Assembly (NCBI GenBank): GCA_003290165.1
Contig: QNQO01000452.1
Coordinates: 688,501 to 752,500, forward strand
Reading direction: 5' to 3'
DNA: 64,000 bases
Origin: Berberis thunbergii
Taxonomy: Eukaryota > Streptophyta > Magnoliopsida > Ranunculales > Berberidaceae
Positions 23,407 through 35,962 of the stretch are shown here, one piece after another. Both the position numbers and the translations under genes were made by a program. The notes beneath the pieces were generated by a model that had not been told where the DNA came from, did no database searches, and saw nothing but the letters and a program-made list of their open reading frames with translations. Position 1 is the first letter of the stretch; each line of letters starts with the position of its first letter.

Positions 23407-25170
23407 TGATGCATTCACCTTGGAACTTGATGCATTCATGTATTTTAAAGTGATTTATGATTATCATTAATTAAGATACACATATAATTTCAAGTGTGAA
23501 TACATGTATTAGTATTAATTAGAGATGAACCTATTCATGGAGAAATGTTTTATGATTCCTGCATAAGCTAGTCCTGAGAATGAAATGACAACTAAGATTG
23601 TGTATTCATAATATATTGTTAGTGAAGAGTGTTCTTCCTAATTCACTACTATTATCTCTTTGGTTGATTCCATAGAGTGACAAGTTTTCATCTCTTATTT
23701 CTTTGATGGATTCCTTAGAGTGGCGAGATATCTATCATTTTCTTACTCTTATCTCTTTGTGGATTCTTTGATTGGTGAGTATTCCTTATCATTTCGCATC
23801 AACGAAATTACATCATACCATCCTTTCATTTGTCTGATGTCAATTTTGGTATCAGAGCGTCAGCTCATTGGTTCTGCATAATAAGACATGTTTGTCAGTC
23901 ATTTTAGTGTTCATTCTCTTCATGTTACCTTTCATATTTTATATCATTGGAAAGGTATCTGAATCTAGTTTTCAGATAAAAAAACGGTTCCGCAATCAGA
24001 ATTTTCTACAGAAAGATATTGTCAATCAAGTGAAGAGTACACGTGTTGTCCGCGAAAATATGGTAGTATACACTTTTTCCCAATGGCCGAGGTGCACAAA
24101 TCTTTTGTGCTCGTGGATAATCATGTCATGTGGATTGGAACCTTCTACCAATATATGATGATTGTTCGGGAAAACGATTATTTATTGATGCTTACCAAGG
24201 AGCTAGCTGTTGTGTAAGCAAAGAGGACCATGGTTGAGATTTTCTATCCATTTGAAGATCAAAATTTTGAAGACGTATCTTCTGTTGAGTGGTCGAACCC
24301 TCCAATTCATGATGATAAGTCTACAGTGGCAGTGACTAAAGTGTTCCATCTAAATGGAGGTACTAGTTTTCTTAGTCGGGATTTTCTACCCATATTTGAA
24401 TCTTACCTCACAGATGAAGAGATACATGAATTGGTTGGTTAACAACTTCATAAAAAGTTTGGTGTAAAGTTAATTGTGAATTTACTAATGTTGCTATGGA
24501 AAAATTTGAAAGGGCATAAAAAAGATTGAGGAAAAACCAAATTAAACTCGAGGAAGGTCCTTTCAAGGTAAGTAATCGAATAGGAGAAAATGCTTATAAG
24601 ATCGAGTTTCCAGGAGATTATGGTGTGTCCGCAACATTCAATGTCGCAGATCTTTCTCCATTCATCAATGATAAGTGCGACGAGAACGCAGGGACGAGTT
24701 TGTGCGAAGCGTATGACACTGAACATTTCATTCGGTTTGAACTTCATTTGGTTAAGTGAAGGGCTTGATGCATTCACCTTGGAACTTGATGCATTCATGT
24801 ATTTTAAAGTGATTTATGATTATCATTAATTAAGATACATGTATAATTTTAAGTGTGAATACATGTATTGGTATTAATTTGGGATGAACCTATTCGTGGA
24901 GGGATGTTCCATGATTCATATATAACCTAGTCCCTAAGAATGAAATGACAACTAAGATTGTATATTCAAAATATATTGTTAGTGAAGAGTGTTCTTTCTA
25001 AGAGTGGCGAGTTTCTATCTCTTATCTTTTTGATGGATTCCTTAGAGTGGCGAAATATCTATTATTTTTCTTACTCTTATCTCTTGGTAGATTCCTCGAG
25101 TGGTGAGTATTCCTTATCATTTCGCATCAGCGAAATTACATCGTGCAATCCTTTCATTTGTTCAGCGTCA
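23407..25170 (+). mobile_element. Deleted Ty3/gypsy element (two LTRs, tail of pol)
   Basis: LTRs at 23407-23842 and 24766-25170 are clearly alike (both start TGATGCATTCACCTTGGAAC). The left LTR is followed by TGGTATCAGAGC at 23847-23858, the initiator-Met primer site. Only about 920 bp lies between the LTRs, so most of gag-pol is deleted. About 40 bp before the left LTR also matches sequence before the right LTR, suggesting recombination between tandem copies. No target duplication fits. Confidence 0.8.
24526..24759 (+). pseudogene. gypsy integrase C-terminal fragment
   Basis: Encodes EEGPFKVSNRIGENAYKIEF and PGDYGVSATFNVADLSPFI, the conserved C-terminal segment that follows the integrase core in plant Ty3/gypsy polyproteins. 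It ends in a stop just before the right LTR. Neighbouring frames at 24230-24442 and 24100-24200 may be further pol fragments but were not recognised. Confidence 0.8.
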
Positions 25171-25517
25171 CATTTTCAAGTGATTCAAATTGTGTTTATT
25201 AGATAGCTCAGAATACTACAATTTTGTGTTTGATGAGCTTGAGAATCGGTATGAATCGATCATATAAATTGGCTTAAAGTCACGGACATTACCCACGTCA
25301 GATGTAAAGGTGAGAATAAAAATATTGGATGTAAGATTAGAAAGACTCCGTGAAGAAATATCGAAAAATTTGGACAATGTACATCTTTTTTTGGCATGTA
25401 TACATGAACTTTGTCGATCAAAGTTGTGTGGTTTACACCATTCTTTGTATTTTAACGATTTTAATTTCACTTACCTAAAATGTCAGCGAAAACTAATTAT
25501 GCTAAATTAAATGTAAA

Positions 25518-26086
25518 TTAGGGGTGGACGCGCTCTATGTGCGCGGATATTTAATACTTTGTTATTTTATAGGTGTATACATAGTTTATAAATAATCATA
25601 AGACTTTAAGTAAATTATTATATTAGAGGCTTAAGTATAATTAATTAATATTTTGAAGGAAATGGTTTGATTGTAAAAATATGAATATGAATGACAAAAT
25701 GCAAAATTAAAAAAATAAATAGTTATAAGGGTTTTTTTTCTTCTAATTTATAGATAATTGGGAGACTTGAAATAAATTATGGTAAGGGCTTAGATGTAAT
25801 ATATCAATGTTTAAAATGGAATGATTTGGACTGTGAAAATTATGAAATGTGGCAGGCAAAATGAAAAAATATAAAAGTTAGATGTATGAACCTATTTTTA
25901 ATTTATAGAAAATTGAAGGGTTTCAAATAAATTATATTAGGGGCTTATATATAATTAATGAATATTGAAAGAGACTTGTTTGATTATAATTAATATGAAT
26001 TTGGGAGGGCAAAATCAAAAAGAAAATTTAGAGTTGAAGACATACTTTTACTGTTCATTTGGGGAAGAAGAGTTATATAGTCCAGA
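25518..26086 (-). mobile_element. Helitron-like element
   Basis: The minus strand starts TCTGGACTATATAACTC after A (26086 inward) and ends with CGCGC-ACATAGA-GCGCG, a perfect 5-bp stem, then TCCACCC and CTAA (25521-25518) followed by T. About 160-bp internal repeats are present. The best-preserved member of the family in the window. The stretch 25171-25517 to its left holds no recognised feature. Confidence 0.68.
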
Positions 26087-26097
26087 TTAAATGTTGA

Positions 26098-26730
26098 TGT
26101 AATCGAACCTTGTTTTCTTTGACCTTGATCTGCACAGGGAACGCATGTGAGCCAAAGACCACCGTCGTGGTGCCGATGACACTCCGATACTAAAGTTAAA
26201 CAAGGCTTGATAAATGCTTAAAAATTTAAATTGGGTTTTGTAGCGTACATTTGTTCATTAACCTAGTGTCCTATTTATAATGCGAGAATCCTTGTTCGAC
26301 TAGGCTTTTGGTGACGTAATTTAGGGAAAGAGATTTTGTTGGAGCTCCTTTCCAAGTTGGGAATCGTCCATAGAGGATAAATTTCCTACACAACTTGTGC
26401 TCCTCGATTTGCGGGTGAGATTTCCCTTTTTAGAGTGTTGTCCATGCAAGGGAATTTTTATGCACGAGTTATACTCCGGTAGTTGTTTCTTAGTCGGAAC
26501 CAATGTATTGCTAGCATACCCGTCTTGGGTCGATCCCTCAGGTACTTGCTTGATTTGGCCTTACAAGTTACAAGTATTGGGCTTGACCATGTGACGTGTG
26601 GGCTTAGTTGGCCACTGCCATTCCATCAAACTATCTGGATTTTGCCAAAGTGGGTTAGTTTTGTTTGGGCTTTGCCAGATTGAGTGGACAATCAGGTCCG
26701 CTTAGATCTACTGACGAGATTATCACGACG
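26098..26730 (-). repeat. Solo LTR related to the 4894-6135 LTR
   Basis: Shares TTTGACCTTGA, GGGAACGCA, GATGACACTCCGAT, CCTATTTATA and CTTACAAGTATTG with the LTR at 4894-6135. There is no primer site or second LTR beside it, so it is probably a solo LTR left by recombination. Clear target duplications were not seen. Confidence 0.6.
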
Positions 26731-26783
26731 CGTGTACGACGCAAATTATTATTATTATTATTGTAATTTCTTTTATGGACCTT

Positions 26784-26808
26784 ATATATATATATATATA
26801 TATATATA
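26784..26808. repeat. TA microsatellite
   Basis: About 12 TA units, preceded by a short ATT tract at 26744-26762. A G-run lies at 26951-26963. Confidence 0.85.
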
Positions 26809-27025
26809 ACCCAATATTGCATTTGACCCAAATGTAATATATAATACACTTAATAAAAACAATTCTTCTAGGGGGCCTGGAACCATGCTTGGTTTCCCTA
26901 CTTGGGAAGGCAAAAATATAATTTTGCCTCCCTCCAAAAATGTGTTTAAAGGGGGGGGGGGGGACCTTTCAATTTTAATTTTAATAATAATAAACTTTGC
27001 TCAAATTTTCAATGTCTTAAAAATC

Positions 27026-27052
27026 GTGCCAATGGCACTTGTAATACACTAG
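27026..27052 (+). mobile_element. Helitron 3' terminus
   Basis: Hairpin GTGCC-AAT-GGCAC (27026-27038), 10-nt spacer, CTAG at 27049-27052 followed by T. It is directly followed by another Helitron start at 27053. Confidence 0.72.
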
Positions 27053-27678
27053 TCTATCTTACAAAATAAATTTTGTTTGTCTATTCATAGGACTTTGTCC
27101 TATGTGGCATGAGTGCAAAAACAAACGAGAGTGAGGATTACAAGTTTGAGAAGATGTTGATGGTAGAGATCCACTCTCAATATGAATAATTTGTAAGTAA
27201 GATGCATGAAGAGTGACAATAGGAAATTAGAAAAAAAATAATAATAATAAGTAAGTGGCCAGAATGTAGATGTGGCGGAAAGAGATAGTTTTATGCGTTA
27301 TTTTTCTCAAAATAAAAATTGTCATAACTAACTACATAGTTGCCAAATTTTGGTAAACTTGATATTGCTGAAATGCATTTTCTAAGATCTTTTCAATGGA
27401 ACAATAATTAATACATACATTTAAAATTTTAAAATATTTAATTATTATTAAAAATGTCTAATGGATTTCAGGCAGTAACTATTTCAATATTTTTCATAAA
27501 ACGAAACGGGTATCTTAAGCTCATTCAATCCTGAACTTCATATTTTGTTGAAGTCAAAGTTTGGAGTGAACTTACTCTCGTGGTTTGAAAATATTTTTTT
27601 TTCAAAAATTTTGATCGAGTTTGTTCCTAATGTCACACTTGACTTTCTATCGTGCCAACAACACAAATAATACACTTG
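27053..27678 (+). mobile_element. Helitron unit abutting the previous terminus
   Basis: Begins TCTATCTTACAAAAT and ends TATCGTGCCAACAACAC, AAATAATACA and CTTG (a mutated CTAG). Internal phrases AGAAGATGTTGATGGTAGAG and AAATTGTCATAACTAACTA match the tandem units at 44614-45790. No coding capacity. Confidence 0.6.
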
Positions 27679-29078
27679 TATTATACATAAGCTACATAAT
27701 TACTTGGAGCACTAATAGTACTAAGGATTTGCTCCCACAGCGCTGGAAGGATGGTTTGCAAGGGAGAGCAAAACCTGCAGCCAATCCATCAAAAATATCA
27801 TGTCGGGCTTCGAAATACCCAGCCCAAATTTATGTGGGGCATTCGAGCAACAAACCTCCCATATTTATTCAATTTGCTGATGATCCCACATTATAAATTC
27901 TATACTATGAAAGGCACGATAATCTATTTGGAGTAATAATTTTTTTTCTTGCACTCCACCTTTTCTTAATTGTACAATTCATGGATTGTGCAAAAACATG
28001 ACGTCCCCATGTTATTTTACAAAGTTATTTTACTCTTGTTTCCATACTTATTTTCGAACAACTCATCATAGCGGTAGTCAAAGATCATAAGCATTTTGAA
28101 TAGTTTGGAGTGAACTTCATATTGCTTCTATCAATAAAAGCATTTTGAATAGTAGTCAAAGAAATGCACCACTATTCAAAATGCTTTTATTGATAGAAAT
28201 GTAAATTATATCTTATCTCAACCACATGTAATACATTTTCTTTAAAAAATTACTGGCCAAGAAAACAATATATACCCATGAGTCATTGTTGGAAATTTCC
28301 CCGTTCTTGTCTATATGAATTCACTTGTATAATCAAGGTACACACATTTTAAAGGTTTCTATTCTTCGGGTCATCATATAAAGTTCCAATGCTACAGAAC
28401 AAAACCTTGACCAACAAAACCCAATTGTAGTTTGGCGCCATGCATTTTGACATAGTACGCTCAAAGTTTGAATTGACTCGTATTAGAATAAAGTTATACA
28501 AGTATCTTATGCTAATTATTTCATACATAGACTCATTCAGCTTTGAAATTAGAGATGTATATGGAAATTTCAGTTCTATTTTAACCAAAAATCCACAGAC
28601 TAATTGGCTCGAGTCAATTCACGATAAGAACAACCATGGTCCAAAATAGGGAACTAACAAGTCTGCCAAACCTAGCTAATATCAGATTTGTTTTCTTGTT
28701 CCAACCATCCAAGTCAACTAAACATGTCACACTTAAACCAATTTCCCATTTTTCTTCCCTTTTTCAAATAATTTGATTCAAAGGAAACTAGTCTAGGTTA
28801 CTTAAATATTTTAAGTTATATAGAGTGACATATGGGGGTACCTTAGCTTTTAATAAGATATCTTTGTTGTTTATTGAATGTTTTGGTGTTATTATAGATT
28901 TCTACGGCTGATATATATTTATATCTTCAGACAAAAACAGGGTTGATAGAGACATGAAAATAGATTCAAGGGAGGAAAATTGTGTTTCTTATTAAAGTTA
29001 GCTATGAAAGGCCAAAACATACACCTTAAAATGTCTACTAACAATGAATAATTAACATGTCGTTATCACTACTAAGGT
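27679..29078. other. Spacer with inverted repeat, no gene
   Basis: Apart from the inverted repeat at 28126-28198, nothing was recognised. Short frames at 27621-27936 and 28349-28649 show no domain. Confidence 0.45.
28126..28198. repeat. Perfect 28-bp inverted repeat
   Basis: Left arm 28126-28153 and right arm 28171-28198 are exact complements (TTCTATCAATAAAAGCATTT... against ...AAATGCTTTTATTGATAGAA), with a 17-bp spacer. Part of the arm, AGCATTTTGAATAG, also occurs just upstream at 28090. Confidence 0.9.
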
Positions 29079-30149
29079 CTCGATGCATCTTAAGTGCGCA
29101 AAAATTAAATATTTTATTTTATTGCAACAATTCAATAATAAAAAAATTTGTTATTAAATATTTAAACAAAATAGTTTTATATCATTTTAAGGGCATTTAT
29201 GTACAATTTATAAATAAATAAGGAGACTTCAAATAATTTATGTTAGAGGCATATGTATAAATAATCAATGTTTAAGAATGGCTGATTTTCATTGTAAAAC
29301 ATATGAAATGTGGGGGCAAAATGAGAAATCTAAAAGTTAGATGTAAGGGCTTTTTATAATTTATAGATAATTGACGGACTTCAAATAAATTATATTAGGA
29401 ATCGAGGTATAATTATTGAATGTTTACAAGGGTTATTTTTTTTTATTGTAAATAGTTTAACTTTGGAAGGGTAAAATAGTGAAAATTGTAATAATGTTTT
29501 CATTTATAAGGGCCTATTTAAAATTTATCAATAATTGGAGGGCTTCAAATATATTATGTTAAGGGCTTATGTATAATTAATAAATATTGAAAGGGGCTAA
29601 GTTTTATTATAAATAATATGAATTTATTAGGGCAAAAGTGTAAAAAAAATGTAATAGTAATTTTCAATTAAAATACACAAATACCACTAAAACTATTCAA
29701 ATGAAGATTATTAATACTAGCTACCTCTCTAACCCAAGTGAACTTTTGGTTATTAGGTACGTTCTTATTGGAACATAGCCATTTAGCCTTTCATAGGTTT
29801 AGAAATTTATGAGCAGTGTTACTGAAGTTTCGTTAGGGGAGCTAGCGACGTCAGAGTTTCATGGTTAAATTATTTTTTAGTTTGTTTTAATTTTCTAAAT
29901 TATGTTTTAGTTGTTGTCGCTAATTGTTTATGTTGTTATTGAATTTTCAGGTCCCGAGTTTTGAAGAACCGGGTAATCTTACGTGAATTTAGGATTTTCA
30001 TTTTCTTCGAAAATTGGGGCGTGACAATTGGTCTGTTGGTTTTACATGTAATTATTAAGAATCGAGGAAGGAAAAATGGGAAAGTAAAGTTAGAGTTGAA
30101 GACATAATTTTTACTATTCATTTGGGGAAGATAAGTTATATAGTCCAAA
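29079..30149 (-). mobile_element. Helitron-like element with an inserted LTR-like block
   Basis: AT-rich family member, with 5' end TTTGGACTATATAAC on the minus strand at 30149. The 3' end near 29079 is decayed. Relative to sister copies there is an insertion at about 29702-30026 that ends GGGGCGTGACA, resembling the TGTCACGCCCC start of plant LTRs on the minus strand; no target duplication was found for it. Confidence 0.5.
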
Positions 30150-30239
30150 TACATGATATAGGGTTTCTTCATCAGAAGGAAGATAATTTTACCGTTCTTT
30201 AAAGTTTCTTCATCAGAAGCGAGCGAGGGCTTCTAAGTG

Positions 30240-32053
30240 AGGGCGACTCAATAAAGGTGAGTGAGGGCGAGTTAGTGGGGGCGCTAGGGGCTCTGAGAAA
30301 TAGATCAAATCTACTCCGGCTTAGACGGGCAGGTAGATCGGTGCTTTTACTGGGCAATAGATCAAATTTGTTATTTTCTCCCCCAAGTTCCCATCTTTGC
30401 TACTTCTTTGCACCTCAAAAAACACACGGATCTACTCATACAACACACAATGGTTGTCAGAGAGATGTACAGGTGCCTGTGGTACATGGGCTAGTGATAG
30501 GGGGCAAATTTGAGGTGGATCTATCTGAAGATGAATTCTGATGATGATAGTCGATCATTGGTTAAAATTGAAGGGAAGGAGTTTGGAACTCTAAAGACAA
30601 TAGATGGTTTTTTCCTCTTTGAATCAAGTACGAGATTTTGGGTTAATGTTTTCTTGGATTCTAATATGGGAATTTGGTTAGGTTCTCAGCTTGAGAAAGC
30701 TATGAAAGCAGGCAAACACAACTTCTCTACAAGCTGGAAGGAAAGGAATCGGTGGATGATAGTGGTGAATGAGTCAAACAGAGGTATTGTAATTCTCTCA
30801 ATCATGGTTGACTGGCGTTTGGTTTCTAAGACTTTGAGGGTTCCAGCCGATCACAATGGCAAAAGCTGGTTAACTCTAGCTAAGTTAGAGAAAATGACAA
30901 CTTTGATGCATCAAAAGCAGCTGAAGCCTAGGCCTCAAACTTCCATAGCCGAGACTGCACTTACTCATCATAGTGCGCATCCCTCTCCCTGTCCTAGGTT
31001 TATGCTCAGGTGATTTCAAACAACAGTTTCAGCCATTTTGATTCCTCAGATGTCAGGAAAGAGTCGGAGAATTCAACTAATATTAGGCAAGAATCTCCGT
31101 TTGATTTCCTCTCCATAGTTCTTGGGGTACCTCTTAATCAAGTAAAGCATCTTGTTGGAGCTAATTAGGCATTTTTTGCGAACTCGTCAATAAACTCCAA
31201 GATTTGTTGGTCACCGGTGGCGCTGCCGGGTGGGCAATCCACAATGCTAGTGTTTGTTAATACCCAACAGAGTGTTTGCATACAACAACATCAAGTCTGG
31301 AAACCCAAATCTCAGGTCTTTTCCGACCCTTCTCTTCCATAGGCCGTAGAGCCTGTGCCACCACTACCTGTGCAACCGAGTTTTGTTCCGAGTAGTTCAT
31401 ATTCAACGCCTGAGTCCTCACGACCTTGTCAGTTGGATAAGGGAAAAACCTTCCAATTATCTCTCCGACCTTTGTAGCTAACTCGGATCGATGTGTTGAC
31501 TCACTAGGAGTTGGAGTTCAGGTGGAAGGGCAGAAGAACCGAGTTGAGAAAAGTGTCCAGGAACATAGAGATGCCACTGATCAGATCTCGTATCTCGAGG
31601 TAGTGGAGAAGGACATTTTAATTTTGGACCCTCTCATTAACAAGTTTGTAAAACAAGAGAACATGGCCCGTAAACAAGCCAAAAAGCGCAAAGAGACCAA
31701 TCTCTCATTTGGGCAAATTTTTCAATCTCCCCAACCAGGTCTACTCTCATGTTAAAACAAAGGCAAGTGAAATTGGGTGTTTCTAAGAAATTGGGGAGGG
31801 TGGACCAATTGGATAATAGTACAACTGTTGTTTTGGCATGGAGTAGGAATTCAGACTTGATCCAAGAACAAAGTCTTCCTTTTCTGCCAGGTTTTGAACC
31901 TCGCGCTGAGCACCTTGAGGAAAGATCGTCCACACCTGTTCACTACTTGGGAGCTCCATCTGGTTTTGAAGCTCTTTTGAATAAACAACTTCCTACCGAA
32001 GCTGCCTATTGGGATTATTTCAGGCGAGTGTTCAAGGACCAAGCAGGGATGTT
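30240..32053 (+). pseudogene. L1-type LINE ORF1-like remnant
   Basis: A 167-residue frame (30510-31013) reads KIEGKEFGTLKTIDGFFLFE, STRFWVNVFLDSN and LAKLEKMTTLMHQKQ, in the manner of N-terminal ORF1 proteins of plant non-LTR elements. It continues in broken frames, including a lysine-rich piece at 31522-31755 and the 31749-32057 frame. An L1-like 3' end follows at 33430-33885, but no reverse transcriptase lies between. Assignment is tentative. Confidence 0.4.
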
Positions 32054-33429
32054 GTAACACCCCTAAATTTCATAAAATTAATTTATTTTATTTTGAATGA
32101 AATAAAATAGGGTTACATTTAATAAAATTCAGGTTTCAAAATTTAGGGTTTTATTTAGTGTGTTTATAGGGTAGGTGCCTTTGAAAGTTCAGTGGGGGCA
32201 AATAGCCACCCACCTTATAAAGAGAAAAATCTCTTTTCTTCTTTCAATTAAATTTTGTAACTATAACTTGCAACTTGCTTTATTTTCTCTCCATTCATTC
32301 CTCATCACTTAGAAGTTATGATGCAAATGTTCTTGAGAAACTGGAACTGGATATTTTCCTAGCAGACCATGCAGAACATTTGATAGTATGCATCCCAACC
32401 TAATGAAAATTTTTCATTTTATACTTCTTTATTCCGTTTATTTCGGCCTTTTTAGTTGGTTCGTGCATGTATAACCATCATATCTGAACAATTCTCATTA
32501 GTTCACATCCTAACTCTAGCAAATATGCCAAGAACGTCTCCGAACCTTGTTGAACCAATACCTTGCAGTCCTTTTTTCTGCACAAGAATTCATTCTAGTC
32601 ATTTTTCGGATGACATATTAACCCATTTTGCCATTTGGTTGCATTATGTACGGACCATGAATTCATATATAAAAGTAACTTTCCATATTGACTGATTTAG
32701 ATTTTGAAATATATATGATCCATAGGATCCATGTTTACTTGACTCTTCTACGTAACATACAAGTCAATCGATTTAATAACTTGCTTAAGGGGAAATTTTT
32801 CTGGAGAACTGGAATTGAAATTTTTATCCCTTTATCTCCTCTGACTAACAGTCAATATTTTGGAGTAAACTTCCGACCTTTCTTGCTTTTTGATCTCTCT
32901 GCATAGCTAAAAATCCATGTATTTATGGTATTTATAAGTTTAGTTTTTTTTATTGAATCTTTAACTTAAGTGTTTCTCTTTATGGTAAATCTTGGTGGTT
33001 TTCTTTTTTAATATGGTTTTGGATGAATTTATAGGTTGATCTCTTTGGGAATTGTCGATTTGATGGGCTTGTGATTGTTTATATTTGGTGATTATAATCT
33101 TTCTACATCTAGATAGGAGGAATGTTTGTTGGCAGAGTATGTGTTTGAGAAATATTCCCACTGAAACATATTGTAATTTGACTAATTTCATGAATATGTA
33201 TATGTCAAGGTTATATGAGAAAGTGACTGTGGTTGTATTAAGTTCGTTCTTGCTATGAAATATTCGTTTCTTTATTGAGACAACATATTACTTTGCCATT
33301 TGATTGTCCATTGAACCACAAATCTGGAGTAAGCTAGTGTTCTAGATACCAACTTTATAGAATGATTCTAGAAGCGAGTAATCAATTTAGTGCAGTAAAC
33401 TGATCAGTTATTGACAATATTGTTGGGGT
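32054..33429. other. LTR-like start and unassigned sequence
   Basis: The block begins TGTAACACCCCTAAATTTC, typical of many plant LTR starts, and has a TATA-like CTTATAAAGAG near 32213. No second LTR, primer site or target duplication was identified. No coding similarity seen through 33429. Confidence 0.3.
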
Positions 33430-33885
33430 GGATCTCTGTCTAGATGAAGACCGGTCCTTGGGCATGGTACAAACTCTATTTACAGAATGAGTTTCTTTCT
33501 TGCCTTTTTGTGGTGAGCGATGGTTCTCGATTTTTCTGGTCTGTATTTTTTCGTGGTGGCCTTGGACATGGTGCAAGCTCTGTTTTCAAGATGAGTCTAT
33601 TTCTCGCCCTTTGCGGTTTGTTCATGCTTTTGTTGTTGGTTTGTCTTGCTCAAATGTTTAGGTTTCTCTTCGTGGGGCTTTAGTTTTCACTGCTTTTCTT
33701 TTAGGATTGTTGGGTGGCGCTTGATCAAGCCTGTGTTTGATTGTCTTGTTTTTTATGTTTTAGGGAGTTGGTGTGTTGGGTTTTTTGTCGTGGCTTTCCT
33801 TGCTTTAGGATTGTACCTTTCTGTTTGTTATTCTCTTTCCCATTTCAATAAAAATCTTCTTGTTTGACAAAAAAGAAGAAGATAT
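33430..33885 (+). mobile_element. L1-type LINE 3' untranslated end
   Basis: T/G-rich, unstructured sequence ending AATAAAAATCTTCTTGTTTG, AC and an A-run. The minus-strand fragment at 50211-50480 ends the same way (AATAAACATCTTCGTGTTTG then CC and A-run), so both are 3' ends of one L1 family. Hydrophobic open frames here are just T-rich DNA. Confidence 0.55.
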
Positions 33886-34193
33886 AGTGCTAAATATTCA
33901 CTAAACCTATAAAAACCAATAGTAAATACGATACATAGTCTATTGTATTTACAATGTCTAAAATAGACAACCAAGTTTTGCAATTGCTAAAACTCTCGAG
34001 TGTTTAAAATTGAATGTCAATTCACAAACTTAGTGCCACACCGGCTCCAACATGACTCAAACCCTCGAACCCACCCTTAACCACGTGTTTCAATTAACAC
34101 GCTTTAAACCCTTGATCATTACCATTCGACCACAAGCTTTTTTGAAGATGAAAGTGTGAATAACTTTCAAGGCCGCGTGACAATATATAGATA
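33886..34193. other. Spacer, no gene
   Basis: No recognisable feature; sequence becomes less AT-rich near 34050-34100. Confidence 0.4.
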
Positions 34194-35353
34194 CTAGGGG
34201 TGGACGCGCTCTACGTGCCCGAATATTCAATACTTTTTTTTAGGGCATATGTATAGTTTATAAATAATTAGAGGACTTCAAATAAATTATTATATTAGAG
34301 ACTTAAATATAATTAATCACTGTTTCATAGGAACTGATTTTGATTGTAAAAATATGAAATATGAATAAAATAAAAAGTAAGTTGTAAGGGTCTTTATGTA
34401 ATTTATAGATAGATGGGGGACTTGAAATACATTATGCTAAGGGTTTAGATATAATATAACAATGTTTAAGAGGGGCTAGTTTGGATGATAAAAATAATGA
34501 AATGTGGAAGGAAAAATGTAAAAGTTAGATGTAGGGGTCTATTTATAATTTATAAATAAGTGGAGGGTTTCAAATAAATTATATTAGGAGCTTAGGTATA
34601 ATTAATTAATATTGAGAAGGGATGAGCTTGATTATAAATAATTTGAATTTGGGAGGACTAAAAAGTGTAAACAAATGTAATAATGTTTTTTATTTTTTTT
34701 ATTTTAAAGATACAAACACCCTTTGTCGCTTTTACCACATTTTGATTTTTCTTTGTAAATATTATAAAGTTGGGAGGAGATTGTTGAAACTCGAAAATTA
34801 GTTCGAAGAAAAATGTGTAACAATGTTTTTTCAATTAAAAGACAAAAAAATGCCCCTATATTTCGAGTTATTACACATTAATGTAGGGGTATTTGTGAAA
34901 AGGGGTAATGTGTAATATTCCTAATTGGTCTATTTGTTTCAATTTTAATTATTAAGAATATTGAAGGGCAAAACGGAAAAGAAAATTTAGAGTTAATGAA
35001 TATTAAGAAGTGCTAGATTTGATTATAAGTAATCTGAATTGGGAGGACAAAAATGTAAGAATGGGTAATAGTATTTTTCATTTAAAAACCAAACACCCTT
35101 TTCACTTTTACCCACTTTTTGATTTTTCTTTGTAAATATTATAAAATTCAAAGTCCAAAATTTAAGTTGAAGAAAAAAATGTGTGATAGTACTTTTAATT
35201 AAAAGATACAAATACCCTGACATTGTTAATTAGTTTGTTGGTTTTGTATGTAATTCTTAAAAATTGAGAAGGCAAAAATTGAAAAGAAACTTTAGAGTTG
35301 AAGACATATACATTTCACTGTTTATTTGAAAAAGAATAGTTATATGGTCAAGA
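34194..35353 (-). mobile_element. Helitron-like element (long copy)
   Basis: Minus strand: start TCTTGACCATATAAC after A at 35353; 3' end GGGCACGTAGAGCGCG, TCCACCC and CTAG (34197-34194) followed by T. It contains several copies of the internal unit and a partial second copy of the element's 5' part from about 34985, which accounts for its 1.16-kb length. Confidence 0.62.
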
Positions 35354-35593
35354 TGTCTAGGAAAATGTTTATTCCTATACCTTTTAAAGATGTATCAAGG
35401 AGTTGTAGGATTTAGACCATTTAATGGAGTTTTGTTTTGTTTTGTTATTTTGTCTTTTTTTATTTTTTATTTTTTTATTTTTTACTGTGGTTTCTAAATC
35501 CCCTATACATTTTGGGATTTAGACATCTATCCTGAAATGCCTTTTGCATCATCTGTCATCAACTCAAATGGTGATTAAGCATATGTATAATTA

Positions 35594-35962
35594 CTAGGGT
35601 GTCAAAATATTCATTAATTTTTAAAAACGTGTAAATAATAATTTTCATATGTTAGAGCCTATTTATAATTTAAAGATAATTGAAGGATTTAAATAAATTA
35701 TATTAGGGGCTTAGGTGTAATTAATAAATATTAAAAGTGGCTGAGTTTGATTTTAAATAATCTAAATTTAAGAGGGCAAAAGTGTAAAAAAAAATGTATT
35801 AATAGTTTTTCAATTAAAAGACACAAATACACCTAAAACTATTCATTGGTCTTTAGTTTTACATGTAATTATAAAAAAACATAGGAGAAAAAAATTGGAA
35901 AGTAAAGTAAGAGATACAATTTTCACAATTCATTTGGAGAAGATGAGTTATAGTAGTACAGA
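35594..35962 (-). mobile_element. Helitron-like element (short copy)
   Basis: Minus strand: start TCTGTACTACTATAACTC after A at 35962; end ACACC-CTAG (35597-35594) followed by T. Only about one to two internal units remain, hence 369 bp. The region between this copy and 35353 is AT-rich filler. Confidence 0.6.

Noticed and set aside
29702..30026. Definite solo LTR
   Set aside because: The GGGGCGTGACA end is LTR-like, but no target duplication or second end was convincing, so it is only mentioned within the Helitron-like copy.
33444..33867. Hydrophobic membrane-protein-like frames
   Set aside because: T-rich LINE 3' untranslated sequence translates to Phe/Leu/Val in any frame.
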